Positions 8,144 to 16,578 of a stretch of DNA of 64,000 bases are shown here, piece by piece (positions within the stretch are counted from its first letter, which is position 1; the number at the start of each line of letters is the position of its first letter). The translations under genes and the position numbers were made by a program. The notes below the pieces were generated by a model, which worked only from the letters and a program-made list of their open reading frames with translations, was not told where the DNA came from and ran no database searches. This DNA is from Methanoculleus chikugoensis. Its GTDB lineage: Archaea; Halobacteriota; Methanomicrobia; Methanomicrobiales; Methanoculleaceae. Where the stretch lies: positions 2,543,092 through 2,607,091 of the forward strand of contig NZ_AP019781.1 in NCBI RefSeq assembly GCF_019669965.1. The letters run 5' to 3'.

Positions 8144-8497
8144 ATGGAGCCGGACGAAGTCGATTCGGTCGCGCATGAGATCATGGCCACCCTGGACAAC
8201 CTCTTCCTTGCGGAGAAACAGGCGCGGCTCCAGGTCTCCGCACTCGAGGAACGGCAGTATCCTCTGGCCGCGACGTTCGAGATGGTCAGCGGCATGGATA
8301 CGGAGACCGCTATCGAGGAAGCGCTTGCCGGGTTCGGCTTTGAGTACCACGCCATCGACGAAGACGCCGAACTCTGGATCTCGGACGACCACGGCCTGAT
8401 GGTTTTCCTCTACTTCACCGCACCGGACGGGCGGTACTACAACTACCGGATCGTCGCGTTCGACGTCGTCGGCGAGGAAGAAGAACTGCCTGCGTGA
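8144..8497 (+). CDS. Conserved hypothetical protein
   Basis: A 117-residue acidic soluble protein with a helical N-terminus and a strand-rich C-terminal half (DAELWISDDHGLMVFLYF). No family is recognised. A TATA-like CATATAAC at about 8115-8122 lies about 25 bases before the ATG, which suggests a leaderless message and supports this start. It is divergent from the GTPase gene. Confidence 0.7.
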   Translation: MEPDEVDSVAHEIMATLDNLFLAEKQARLQVSALEERQYPLAATFEMVSGMDTETAIEEALAGFGFEYHAIDEDAELWISDDHGLMVFLYFTAPDGRYYNYRIVAFDVVGEEEELPA

Positions 8498-8550
8498 CCG
8501 GCGCGGGGGACGGCAACCCCCCCGGCGGCAGGGCGGAAAGGTGGCGTGGC

Positions 8551-8560
8551 AGGTGCTATA
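8551..8560 (+). promoter_or_regulatory. TATA box of the HEAT-aminopeptidase operon
   Basis: GCTATATACC lies 48-57 bases before the ATG at 8608. Expected transcription start is near 8580, giving a short leader that contains the GGAGGAGT ribosome binding site at 8596-8603. Confidence 0.5.
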
Positions 8561-8607
8561 TACCGTAAACGACATCTTGTGTGCGACGAGAATCTGGAGG
8601 AGTTAAG

Positions 8608-9138
8608 ATGGAGCGCTCGGTAAAACGCCTCATGGAGGACAGGGAGAAACGGCGCGAGGAGAACATCGGCAAGTACATCGAGCAACTCTCGGACGAGAGC
8701 ACCCCCTACCGGCTGCGGGCGGCCGAGGCGCTCGGGGAGTGCGCCGATCCCCGCGCGGTCGAGCCGCTGATCGCCGCCCTCGCTGACCGCGAGAACGAGG
8801 TCAGGTGGGTCGCCGCACAGGCGCTCGGGAGGCTGCGCGACGCACGGGCGGTCGAACCGCTCCTCGTTCTCCTCGGTGACCCCGACCGGTGGGCGCGGCG
8901 CGGTGCCGCCTGGTCGCTCGGCGAGATCGGCGATCAACGCGCGGTCGAGCCCCTCCTCGGCCTTCTCGGGGACAGAAAGAAGGACGTCAGGGCGGCCGCC
9001 GCCGACGCGCTCGGGAAGCTCCGCGACCGGCGGGCGTCAGGCACCCTCTCCGCCGCGCTCGAGGGCGAGGAGGAACCCGAGGTCCGGACGGCGATCCGCC
9101 GTGCCCTCCGCGAGATCACCGGCGAGGCGGGATTTTGA
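8608..9138 (+). CDS. HEAT repeat (PBS-lyase-like) protein
   Basis: 176 residues. After a charged N-terminal helix it is built of about four 31-residue E-Z type HEAT units, each carrying variations of DPRAVEPLIAAL and VRxxAAxALGxL. Such units form protein-binding superhelices. The ATG at 8608 is chosen because GGAGGAGT sits just upstream; the frame extends to 8581. The TGA stop overlaps the TTG start of the aminopeptidase gene by four bases, so the proteins are translationally coupled and may interact. Confidence 0.88.
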   Translation: MERSVKRLMEDREKRREENIGKYIEQLSDESTPYRLRAAEALGECADPRAVEPLIAALADRENEVRWVAAQALGRLRDARAVEPLLVLLGDPDRWARRGAAWSLGEIGDQRAVEPLLGLLGDRKKDVRAAAADALGKLRDRRASGTLSAALEGEEEPEVRTAIRRALREITGEAGF

Positions 9139-11990
9139 CCGGAGAAGGCGGGGAGCGGAGGCTCTTTCGCTACTACCCGGAGGACTTCGGGGCGCTCCCC
9201 GTCCGGGTCGTCCACATGGATCTCGTCTTCGACGTCTACGACGGCCACACCCGGGTCGTCTCCGCTCTCACCGCCGAGACCCTTGACGCGCCGCTCTCAT
9301 CGCTCTCCCTGAACGCCCGCGACCTGGATATCCTCCGCGTGGAGTCCGCCGGATACGCCGTCACCCACACCTACGACCGGGACGCGGCGACCCTCACCGT
9401 CGCCTTCGATCCCCCCGTCCCGCCCCGGGCACAGTTCACCCTCGATACCGAGACGATCTGCCGGCCGAGCACCCACGTCCTCGAAGGCCTCTACTACGAC
9501 GGGCGATGCCCCGGCGGGCCGCCCACCCAGATCACCCAGTGCCAGCAGTGGGGGTTCCAGCGGCTGGTCCCCTGCCTCGACGACATGACCGCGAAGTGCA
9601 CCTACACGACGACGATCGTCGCGGATAATGGGTATACGGCCACCATCTCAAACGGCGACCCGGCAGGAGCCCGGATCCCCTGCGCACCCGGGCGCTCCGT
9701 GCAGAGGTACGAGAACACCAGAACCCCGATGGCGCCTTACCTCTTCTTCCTCGGGATGGGGTGCTACGACACCCACCGGCGCGAGTTCGAGTATCCCGAC
9801 GGGCGGACGTTCGCCTTCGAACTCCTCGCGAAACCCGGTTCCGACCCGGAGGAAGCGGAGCGTGCGCTTGAGATCCTCGCGGACGGGGTGATGTGGGTTC
9901 ACCTCTTCACCGGCCCGGCGCAGTACCGCGACCGCGAGACCCGGGAAGAGGTGTGGCGGCTCGTGCGGGTGCGCGACGAGGCGAAACGTTCCGGGGATCC
10001 TGGGGCGCTCGAAGAGACCAGGAAGATGCTCAAAAAACTCATCTCGACCATCACCCCGGGCTACGCCTACACGGGGGCGGTCTACCGGGAGATCGCCATG
10101 CAGAACTCCGACTTCGGCGGGATGGAGAACGTCGGGAACACGACGATCGCCGCGAACCGGATCATGCCCGGGCCCGACACCACCGACCCGGCCTTCGAGT
10201 ACCTGGTCCGGGTGAAGGTCCACGAGTACTACCACAACGAAAACGGCTCCGAGGTGACCGGGTGGAGCCCGTTCGAGATCTGGCTGAACGAGGCCGTGAC
10301 CGTCCACGTCGAGAACCAGCACCACGCCTTCTTCTTCGGCGAGGCCTACTCCCGCATCAAGACCGTGCTCGACCTCCTCGACCCCGCGGCCGGGACGCTC
10401 ACGCTCGACCGGGGAGCAGGATCGATGCCGATCGAGCCGGACGGTTTCAACGACCCGAACGACCTCATCACGGGCGTCACCTACGTGAAAGCCCCTGAGT
10501 TCGTCAGAATGATCGAGACGCTGATGGGAAAAGTTGCGTTCGCCGAAGCGCTCGGCCGCTACCACGACCGGTTCCGGCACGCGAATGCCTCGCGGGCCGA
10601 CTGGATACGCTGCATGGAGGAGGTCTCGGGGCAGGAGTTCACGGGAATGGCTGCGGTCTGGCTGAAGGAGAAGGAGTACCCGATACTCACGGTATCCCCC
10701 GCGTACGACCCGGCCGCCCGCCGGTTCACCCTCGCCTACCGCCAGAGCCGAACGCCTGCCGGCCGTCTCTGGGAGTTCCCGTTCCGGTTCGCGCTCGTCG
10801 ACGCCAGGGGCGGGGAGATCCGGGAGGCGACCGTCCGGATCGCCGACGAGGCCGGAGAGATCGTCCTCGACGGCGTCGATAGACCCGCGTTCCTCTCGCT
10901 CAACCGCGGCTACTCCTTCTATGGGAAGACGGCATACCGGCCGCCGGAGGACGAACTCTACCTCCAGGTCGAGAGGGACCCTGATATCGTCGGCCGGTTC
11001 ACCGCGTTCCTCGCGCTCGCCGACCGGGAGATGCTCCGGCTCCTCGAAGATCCGGGCGCAGCCGTCTCCGACCGGTTCGCCGACCTCTGCGCCGCACTCC
11101 TCGCCGACGACTCCCTCATGGAGGAGGCGGGCGGGCAGTTCCTGACCGTCTTCCCCTCGGTGGAGGACGAGCGGTTCGCTCACCGTTACCGGGCGCTCCA
11201 TGACGCCCGAAGAGCGATCCTTACCGCCGTCGCCGCCCGGGGCGGCGAGACCCTCCTCCGTGTTTACCGGCAGGCGGCAAAAGACACTCCCGCCGCGCCG
11301 GGCGGCCTGGAGGAAGAGGCCGCGGCAATCCGGAACCGGCAGAGGAAGAACGCCTGTCTCTCGCTCCTCGCGACCCGGGACACCCCGGAGGTTCACCAAC
11401 TCCTTCTTCGCCAGTTCCGGGAAGCGACGGCCGCAACCGACCGTCTCACCGCGTTTTCGCTGATCCTCGAGAGCAGCGCTCCGGAACGGCAGGAGATCCT
11501 CGAATCGTTTGCGGCAGAGTCGGCAAAAAGCCCCGTCGCGTGGGAATCCTTCCTCGCCGCCGTCGCCGGAAGCGACTGCGACGACCTCGTCCCCATTCTT
11601 GAGCGGATCGAGTCCTCGCCGGCCTTCGCATTCGAGCAGGCCGACCAGCAGCGGGCGCTCTATGGGCGGTTCGCGCTGAACAGGAAGCGGTCGCTCGAAA
11701 CCGAAGACGGGCGGGCCTACCTTGCAGAGGTGCTCCGGCGGCTCGCCCCGGTCAACGAGTACAGCACCGTCCGGGCTCTCGATGCGTTTGCATTCATCGA
11801 CGGGATGGAGCCCCGCCACCGGGTTCCGGCAGTCGCGGTGCTTGCAGACCTCCTCTCCAGCCTCGATCCGGGCGCGCAGCCCGCGGTCTACAACAACGCC
11901 CGCCGCTTCCTCCTCGGCGCCCCGGAGGCAGTCCGCGCCTACGAGGAGGAGCACGGGGCGATCCCGGCCCTCCGGGAACTCAATACCTGA
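9135..11990 (+). CDS. M1 family metallo-aminopeptidase (PepN-like)
   Basis: 951 residues from a TTG overlapping the preceding stop. The zinc site is HEYYH (363-367) with the third ligand Glu386 exactly 18 residues later in NEAVT, and the exopeptidase motif is GGMEN (328-332), a variant of GAMEN. An N-terminal beta domain precedes the catalytic domain, and the C-terminal half (from about 640) is a helical repeat region as in PepN. It should remove N-terminal residues from peptides in the cytoplasm. The open frame reaches back to 8889 inside the HEAT gene, but that part is out of register with real coding. No signal peptide is visible. Confidence 0.9.
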   Translation: MTGEGGERRLFRYYPEDFGALPVRVVHMDLVFDVYDGHTRVVSALTAETLDAPLSSLSLNARDLDILRVESAGYAVTHTYDRDAATLTVAFDPPVPPRAQFTLDTETICRPSTHVLEGLYYDGRCPGGPPTQITQCQQWGFQRLVPCLDDMTAKCTYTTTIVADNGYTATISNGDPAGARIPCAPGRSVQRYENTRTPMAPYLFFLGMGCYDTHRREFEYPDGRTFAFELLAKPGSDPEEAERALEILADGVMWVHLFTGPAQYRDRETREEVWRLVRVRDEAKRSGDPGALEETRKMLKKLISTITPGYAYTGAVYREIAMQNSDFGGMENVGNTTIAANRIMPGPDTTDPAFEYLVRVKVHEYYHNENGSEVTGWSPFEIWLNEAVTVHVENQHHAFFFGEAYSRIKTVLDLLDPAAGTLTLDRGAGSMPIEPDGFNDPNDLITGVTYVKAPEFVRMIETLMGKVAFAEALGRYHDRFRHANASRADWIRCMEEVSGQEFTGMAAVWLKEKEYPILTVSPAYDPAARRFTLAYRQSRTPAGRLWEFPFRFALVDARGGEIREATVRIADEAGEIVLDGVDRPAFLSLNRGYSFYGKTAYRPPEDELYLQVERDPDIVGRFTAFLALADREMLRLLEDPGAAVSDRFADLCAALLADDSLMEEAGGQFLTVFPSVEDERFAHRYRALHDARRAILTAVAARGGETLLRVYRQAAKDTPAAPGGLEEEAAAIRNRQRKNACLSLLATRDTPEVHQLLLRQFREATAATDRLTAFSLILESSAPERQEILESFAAESAKSPVAWESFLAAVAGSDCDDLVPILERIESSPAFAFEQADQQRALYGRFALNRKRSLETEDGRAYLAEVLRRLAPVNEYSTVRALDAFAFIDGMEPRHRVPAVAVLADLLSSLDPGAQPAVYNNARRFLLGAPEAVRAYEEEHGAIPALRELNT

Positions 11991-12084
11991 AACCATCTCA
12001 AAACCCTCAAGACGGGGAGGGAGAGCCGTTCGCAACGGTAGGTGCAACCCGGAAGATAGGAGCGTGTTGATACATCCCTTCGCG

Positions 12085-12474
12085 GCTTCGCGCTCTTCGC
12101 ACCTGCGGTGCTCATGCTCCGTTCCTTGCGGAACGTCCCACTTCGCGTGAGGCCGTATTGTCGCTCAGCCCCGCCATCTCACGCGAAGTGCGAGCGCAGC
12201 GAGCTTGAGCACCGTAGGTGCGAGCCGCGAAGAACGCGAAGATCGGTTGTCCGAGAGCAACTCCCCTTCGAAGCCTGATGGCTTCTCATGCTCGCTCCCC
12301 ACAGGAGGTCGCACTTCGAAGCCTGATGGCTTCTCATGCTCGCTACACTCGCACTTCACACCTAACGGTGCTCATGCTCCTGCCATTCTGGCAGTCACAC
12401 TTCACACCTAACGGTGCTCGAACTCCGGCCCTTCGGCCTGTCGCACTTCGCTGCTTCGCGTCCATCGCGTGAGC
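12085..12474 (+). repeat. Mosaic hairpin element, copy B (long array)
   Basis: A 390-bp non-coding array of short perfect hairpins: 12099-12111, 12121-12134, 12209-12221, 12270-12285, 12295-12307, 12318-12333, 12359-12370, 12380-12394, 12405-12416 and 12427-12438. The linkers alternate between CTCATGCTC and TCGCACTTC. A 31-bp direct repeat lies at 12266-12296 and 12314-12344 (period 48), and a second repeat around the CACC/GGTG hairpins has period 46. CTTCGCGTGAG at 12141-12151 is inverted at 12178-12188. The array ends with CGCTGCTTCGCGTCC and CGCGTGAGC near 12474. The whole gap 11991-12561 holds no gene. Confidence 0.85.
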
Positions 12475-12561
12475 CGGTAATGCATGGATCATCGGGAGGG
12501 GATTCGACCTCAGGAAGAGGCAGTATACAGAACCCGGCCCTCCGGGAACCCGACCCCTGAC

Positions 12562-13401
12562 CTACCCGTACCCGAGGCGCAGCCCGACGCCGGTCTCCCG
12601 GACGTTTGCTACCCGTGCAAGAGCAATCTTTGCCGCAAGGTCGGTGCAGTGGCAGGGGTGGAGGGCTGCCGGCCGCACCTCCGCGAAATAGTCGAGGATA
12701 CCCTCTATCTGCTCCGGTGGCGCATCGAGGAGATGGAACCCGCCGATGACGTCGGCGACCCGGTCCTCGTTGCAGACCTCGCGCGCCTGCTCGACAATCG
12801 AGCAGATCCCCGAGTGAGAGCAGCCGGTTACGATGACAAGCCCCTCCGCGGTCTTGCAGGCGAGCGCGGTGTCGTCGAGGACGGTGTCGTCCCGGATGCC
12901 GTCGGGGGTGTAGACGTAGCCGCATGGGGGCGCCCTCTCGAACTCGAACCGCCGCTCGATCTCGCCGAGGAAGACCAGGTTCTCAGTCAGCCAGAGGGAG
13001 GCCGGTGTGAGGAGGACATTCCCGTGCCGGAAGAGTTCCTCGACCGAGAGATGACACCCGATCTCCCCGACGCCGTTGCAACTCCGGGTGAGGAACGCAT
13101 CCGGATGGGCGATGAACGCGGGTTCGACACGTTCGCGGCCCTCGAAGATCGCCTCGGTATGGAGCCTGAGGAGGGCATCGAGGCCCCAGGTGTGATCGAG
13201 GTGGCCGTGGGAGATGACGACGTCATCGACGCGGAGGAGGTCGATCCCCATCTTTTGGGCGTTGGCGACGAAGATGCCCGAGTAGCCCGCATCGAAGAGA
13301 AACCGGGTTCCGCCGTCCTCAATGTGAATGGAGAGCCCCGGTTCTGCGAGGAAGTAGCGATCGGTGAGGGTGGCGTTATCCACGAGGACCGCGAGTTTCA
13401 T
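12562..13401 (-). CDS. MBL-fold hydrolase, RFAP-synthase-related family
   Basis: 279 residues. The metallo-beta-lactamase fold shows SHGHLDH (His65, His67, Asp69, His70), TGCSHSGI and a C-terminal HPCHC. This pattern belongs to the family annotated as 7,8-dihydropterin-6-yl-methyl-aminobenzene 5'-phosphate synthase-like, many members of which have no proven role. The ATG at 13401 is preferred over 13419 because GGAGG lies eight bases upstream. A link to methanopterin biosynthesis is family-based inference only. Confidence 0.85.
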   Translation of the reverse strand: MKLAVLVDNATLTDRYFLAEPGLSIHIEDGGTRFLFDAGYSGIFVANAQKMGIDLLRVDDVVISHGHLDHTWGLDALLRLHTEAIFEGRERVEPAFIAHPDAFLTRSCNGVGEIGCHLSVEELFRHGNVLLTPASLWLTENLVFLGEIERRFEFERAPPCGYVYTPDGIRDDTVLDDTALACKTAEGLVIVTGCSHSGICSIVEQAREVCNEDRVADVIGGFHLLDAPPEQIEGILDYFAEVRPAALHPCHCTDLAAKIALARVANVRETGVGLRLGYG

Positions 13402-13565
13402 CTCGAGCGCCTCCGGCATGTAGCGACGGAAGTGGCGCCCCGGGGCGCTGCTTCGGCCGCAAACGAGTCCATGCAGGTACTGGGGACGTCGCGGTTAAGA
13501 AAGTATCCTGCGGCCGCCGGAGAAAAGAAGTCGCTCCCCGCGAAACGCTATGGAGGAGGAATACC

Positions 13566-13958
13566 ATGATGGAATCGGGTTATGAGACCTTCTCTCCCGG
13601 AGAACCTGAGGAACTCAAACCGCTCGGCCTCGCAGCCGGGATGCGGCTCGGGCTCGACCGTCTGAGAGACCTGCAGGAGCACCGCGATATAGAGGTCATC
13701 CTCTACTTCGACGAAGACCTCGCCCGGAACTCGACGCTTGAGGCCGATTACGCGGACTTCCGGATCGTCCCGGTGCAGGCCCGGCCGTTCATGCCGCTCG
13801 CGGTCTTTCTCCGGGTGATCGCGGAGCGGGATCCGGAGTTCTCGGAGCGCACGTGCCGGGAGCCCCCGGTGGTCGAGGTTCTCGAGACCGGGATGCTCAA
13901 CCGCCACTCGGGGTGTGTCGCCTGTACGCGGCCGTACGTGAAAGGACTGCTGCTGTAA
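13566..13958 (+). CDS. Hypothetical protein with C-terminal CxxC
   Basis: 130 residues with a strong GGAGGAGG site before the ATG. It is soluble and acidic in its first half; the C-terminus has RHSGCVACTRPYVKG, a CxxC pair that could bind a metal or be redox-active. No family is recognised. It stands alone between two minus-strand genes and ends eight bases from the convergent 2H phosphoesterase gene. Confidence 0.75.
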   Translation: MMESGYETFSPGEPEELKPLGLAAGMRLGLDRLRDLQEHRDIEVILYFDEDLARNSTLEADYADFRIVPVQARPFMPLAVFLRVIAERDPEFSERTCREPPVVEVLETGMLNRHSGCVACTRPYVKGLLL

Positions 13959-13965
13959 TCCCGTT

Positions 13966-14631
13966 CTACCGGCGCGCCGCTGCCCCGGCGCGGCCGCCGT
14001 GTGCCCGGAGACCGAGATCGAACGCTGCAAGGACCCGGCGGCAGGTGCAGTGGCTCCCGAGGTGACAGAGAGCCGCCTTCGTCACCTCGAACCGGACGGG
14101 GAAGTCGATACCGGGGATGATCTCCGGGAGATCGCCGAACCCGAGCGTGATGTGCGGCGAGTAGCGCTCGTACGCGGAGGTTTTCGGGAACCGCAGGAGG
14201 CAGTCGACGGACGGTGCGGACGCTTCCCCGGAGAAGGCTGAAGACCCCGCCGAAGGCGCCTGATGCGGCATCACTGCGTTCATCACGGTCTTGTGAAAGA
14301 GCTGGAGGATCTCCGCCCTGAGGATGTGGAAGGTGGAGACGGTCTCGCCCGCGTTCTTGCGGTGCTTTGCAACGGCGTCGATGGTCAGGGCCATGGGGGA
14401 GCAGCGCTGCGTAATCCGCTCAACCTTCGCGGCGATCTCCGGGATATCCCTGCTTCGTGCCGGGAGCATCGCGACCGATATGTGCGGGAGGCAGCCCTCC
14501 CGGTCGAGACGTATCCCTCCGTCCGGGTTGCCGGCGAGCAGCGTCCGGTTCGCGCCGATCGCCAGATCCATGATCGGGCCGGGCGGAAGGAGGACGAGAT
14601 CGACGGCGATCGTTTCGGGAAGTTCGTGCAT
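13966..14631 (-). CDS. 2H phosphoesterase (2'-5' RNA ligase-like)
   Basis: 221 residues. Two His-x-Ser/Thr motifs define the 2H superfamily: LPHISVAM (His50, Ser52) and YSPHITLGFG (His160, Thr162), spaced as expected for the bilobal fold. Members act on 2',5' or cyclic phosphodiester bonds in RNA or nucleotides. The closest subgroup cannot be determined by eye. The C-terminal tail is rich in Arg and Ala. Confidence 0.82.
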   Translation of the reverse strand: MHELPETIAVDLVLLPPGPIMDLAIGANRTLLAGNPDGGIRLDREGCLPHISVAMLPARSRDIPEIAAKVERITQRCSPMALTIDAVAKHRKNAGETVSTFHILRAEILQLFHKTVMNAVMPHQAPSAGSSAFSGEASAPSVDCLLRFPKTSAYERYSPHITLGFGDLPEIIPGIDFPVRFEVTKAALCHLGSHCTCRRVLAAFDLGLRAHGGRAGAAARR

Positions 14632-14710
14632 GGTGCCGAAGAGAGCGGCGGGGTAAAAAAGCGTTTTCCTCCGGAAATTTACTTCCCGCCGGGTGACGCC
14701 CCGGCCGCGA

Positions 14711-14911
14711 TCACCACCTCACACCGAAGATCGGCTCCTCCTCGACGAGGTTCGTGATCCTTCGGACGCTCGCCTCCATCGGCATCTCCTCTCCACTGCA
14801 GAGCCCGAGTTTGAGCTGTTCCAGGCCTGCAGCCACCGAGTCGTCCTTCGAACGAACGCCGCTTACCGTCACCCTGAACGTCAGCGTCACCAGCCATTGG
14901 GTCGCCTCCAT
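14711..14911 (-). CDS. Small hypothetical protein
   Basis: 66 residues with GGGGGAGAG directly before the ATG. It starts with two strand-like segments (QWLVTLTFRVTV) and ends EEEPIFGVRW. It may be one subunit of a small oligomeric protein; the family is unknown. It lies 79 bp upstream of the 2H phosphoesterase gene on the same strand, so the two may be co-transcribed. Confidence 0.55.
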   Translation of the reverse strand: MEATQWLVTLTFRVTVSGVRSKDDSVAAGLEQLKLGLCSGEEMPMEASVRRITNLVEEEPIFGVRW

Positions 14912-15241
14912 CTCTCCCCCCTCACGATGGGAACGGAGTATACCGCCTGTGGGTCATAAAAGCAGCTCATGACCGGGGAGGTTGTGCACCGGATACCCCG
15001 CGACAGGAATGGCAAAAAATGGGGGACTGATGAGTGAGAACGGAGAGCAGCACGGCATTATGAGAACGTACAGAGGTGTTGAAGCGTTTCATCACGCATG
15101 GAGGTATCTTTGCGGTCACGTATCCGGTCCGTACCGGCTCAACCGTATCCCGACCATAATATATTTCTTAGGTAATATAATGTTTACGCGGTGCCCGGCA
15201 GATCGCGCCACCCTGAACGGGTGAGAACAGTCATGCACAAC
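14912..15241. other. Intergenic region, no convincing gene
   Basis: Holds an A/T-rich stretch with TATA-like sequence near 15155-15180 and a small GGTCAT/ATGACC inverted repeat near 14950-14975. A short open frame on the plus strand runs through the TATA-like sequence and has no homologous-looking content. Confidence 0.5.
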
Positions 15242-15274
15242 GATTATATATAACCACCAGGAGTCCAGGACTCC
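15242..15274 (+). promoter_or_regulatory. TATA box plus perfect palindrome of the CARDB-ABC operon
   Basis: A TATA box GATTATATATAACC lies at 15243-15256. GGAGTCC at 15260-15266 is mirrored by GGACTCC at 15268-15274 around one central base. The palindrome fills the space between the TATA box and the expected start site near 15275, a classic place for an archaeal repressor to block polymerase. A GGGAGGGATGGGGAG ribosome binding region follows. Confidence 0.5.
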
Positions 15275-15301
15275 GACGATCTGCCCGGGAGGGATGGGGA
15301 G

Positions 15302-16573
15302 ATGAACCAGGTATCCGCGGCTGCGCCCCGAAGGGGCATAAGAAGGCTGAAGATCAGTTATCTCGTGAGCGCACTCATTCTCATCCTGCTCCTCGCCCCG
15401 GCAGCAACGGCCGCCCCGTCGGTGATCGTCTCCAACTTCACCGTCACTCCTGCTGTCCTGATGCCCGGCGACGAAGGGACGATCACCGTGGTGCTCACGA
15501 GCACCGCTTTGCCGACCGCGGGATCGCCGCTCAACATCCGGCTCGACACCGGCACCGGGGAGGCGAACACCTCGGCGGAGACGGAGGAGAACGCCTACAT
15601 CGAGAGCGTGCTCCTGCACAGTACGGACGTCGAGGTCATGACAGGAAGTTTCCAGGACATCGGCGAGATCGGCCCCGGCCAGTCCTTCCCGGTCACGTTC
15701 CGGATTCGCGCCCCGGGAGACGAGGGGATCTACTTCCCGGAGGTCTGGGTCAGCGTGCGGGACGGGGCCAATCTACGGTACCCCATACCGGTGAACGTCG
15801 GCACCGCATACGCCATAGCCAAGCGGCCGGCGCTCCGGGTGGAGAGAACCGTTCCGGCGTCCGTTAACCCGGGCGACCCCTTCAACGTCGCGCTGACCAT
15901 CCATAACGACGGCCAGGCCACCGCGAACGACATCTCCGTCGGCGTCAACGCGACCTCCGGCGGGATCGCCCCGCAGAACGCGGAGAACTACTACATTCCC
16001 GAACTCGAGGCGGGGGGAGACGCCGCCCTGAACCTGACCTTCGAGACCGATACCAGCGCACCGCTCGGGCTTACGCCGATCCTCGTCACCGTCGACTACC
16101 GGGGCGCCGACCTCGCGCCGTCGAGGCAGGTCGCGACGATCGGAGTTCCCATCGTCGGCAAAGCCGAGATGGGCGTCGCCTCCATCAGGACCGAGCCCGC
16201 CCGGATCACCGCCGGGGAGACGGTCGACCTGACGATCCGGCTGGAGAACACCGGGACAGCGGACGCGAAATCAGTCAGGGCGACCATCGAGGGTCTCGCT
16301 CTCTCAGGCTCAAAAGAAGCGTTCCTCGGGACGATCGAGCCGGGAAACGACGGGCCCGCCATCTTCTCACTCGTTGCCGACGAGGCGGGGGAGTTCGGCT
16401 ACACCCTCGTCGTCCGGTATACCGACGACTACGGAGAGCATACGGTCAGGCAGGCCCTGCAGGTCGTTGTTGCCGGGCAAAACCCGGTTCCGATGATCGC
16501 GGTCGCGGCAGCCGTTCTCATTGTCGCCGCCGCGGCCGCGCTCTACTGGTACCGACGACGAAAGGGGGAGTGA
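15302..16573 (+). CDS. Secreted membrane-anchored CARDB/COG1361-like protein
   Basis: 423 residues. A signal-peptide-like hydrophobic segment (about 18-38) ends at AAP. Three or more Ig-like beta domains follow (about 40-160, 170-285, 290-390), with repeated NPGDPFNVALTIHNDG-type strands seen in CARDB or NEW3 modules. A C-terminal membrane helix (about 396-417) ends in YRRRKGE. It contains several Asn-x-Ser/Thr sites. It is the first gene of an operon with an ABC permease and ATPase and is probably an extracellular partner of that transporter. Confidence 0.85.
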   Translation: MNQVSAAAPRRGIRRLKISYLVSALILILLLAPAATAAPSVIVSNFTVTPAVLMPGDEGTITVVLTSTALPTAGSPLNIRLDTGTGEANTSAETEENAYIESVLLHSTDVEVMTGSFQDIGEIGPGQSFPVTFRIRAPGDEGIYFPEVWVSVRDGANLRYPIPVNVGTAYAIAKRPALRVERTVPASVNPGDPFNVALTIHNDGQATANDISVGVNATSGGIAPQNAENYYIPELEAGGDAALNLTFETDTSAPLGLTPILVTVDYRGADLAPSRQVATIGVPIVGKAEMGVASIRTEPARITAGETVDLTIRLENTGTADAKSVRATIEGLALSGSKEAFLGTIEPGNDGPAIFSLVADEAGEFGYTLVVRYTDDYGEHTVRQALQVVVAGQNPVPMIAVAAAVLIVAAAAALYWYRRRKGE

Positions 16574-16578
16574 CCCCG

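Noticed and set aside
9648-12047. 799-codon minus-strand open frame opposite the aminopeptidase
   Set aside because: Exact antisense of a gene with a clear zinc site; composition typical of a GC-rich shadow.
12085-12474. CRISPR array
   Set aside because: Repeats are hairpins of varying sequence with short linkers and no constant repeat with unique spacers of equal length; no cas gene is near.
14982-15224. Plus-strand 80-codon open frame before the CARDB gene
   Set aside because: It crosses A/T-rich promoter-like sequence, has no good ribosome binding site and no recognisable protein pattern.
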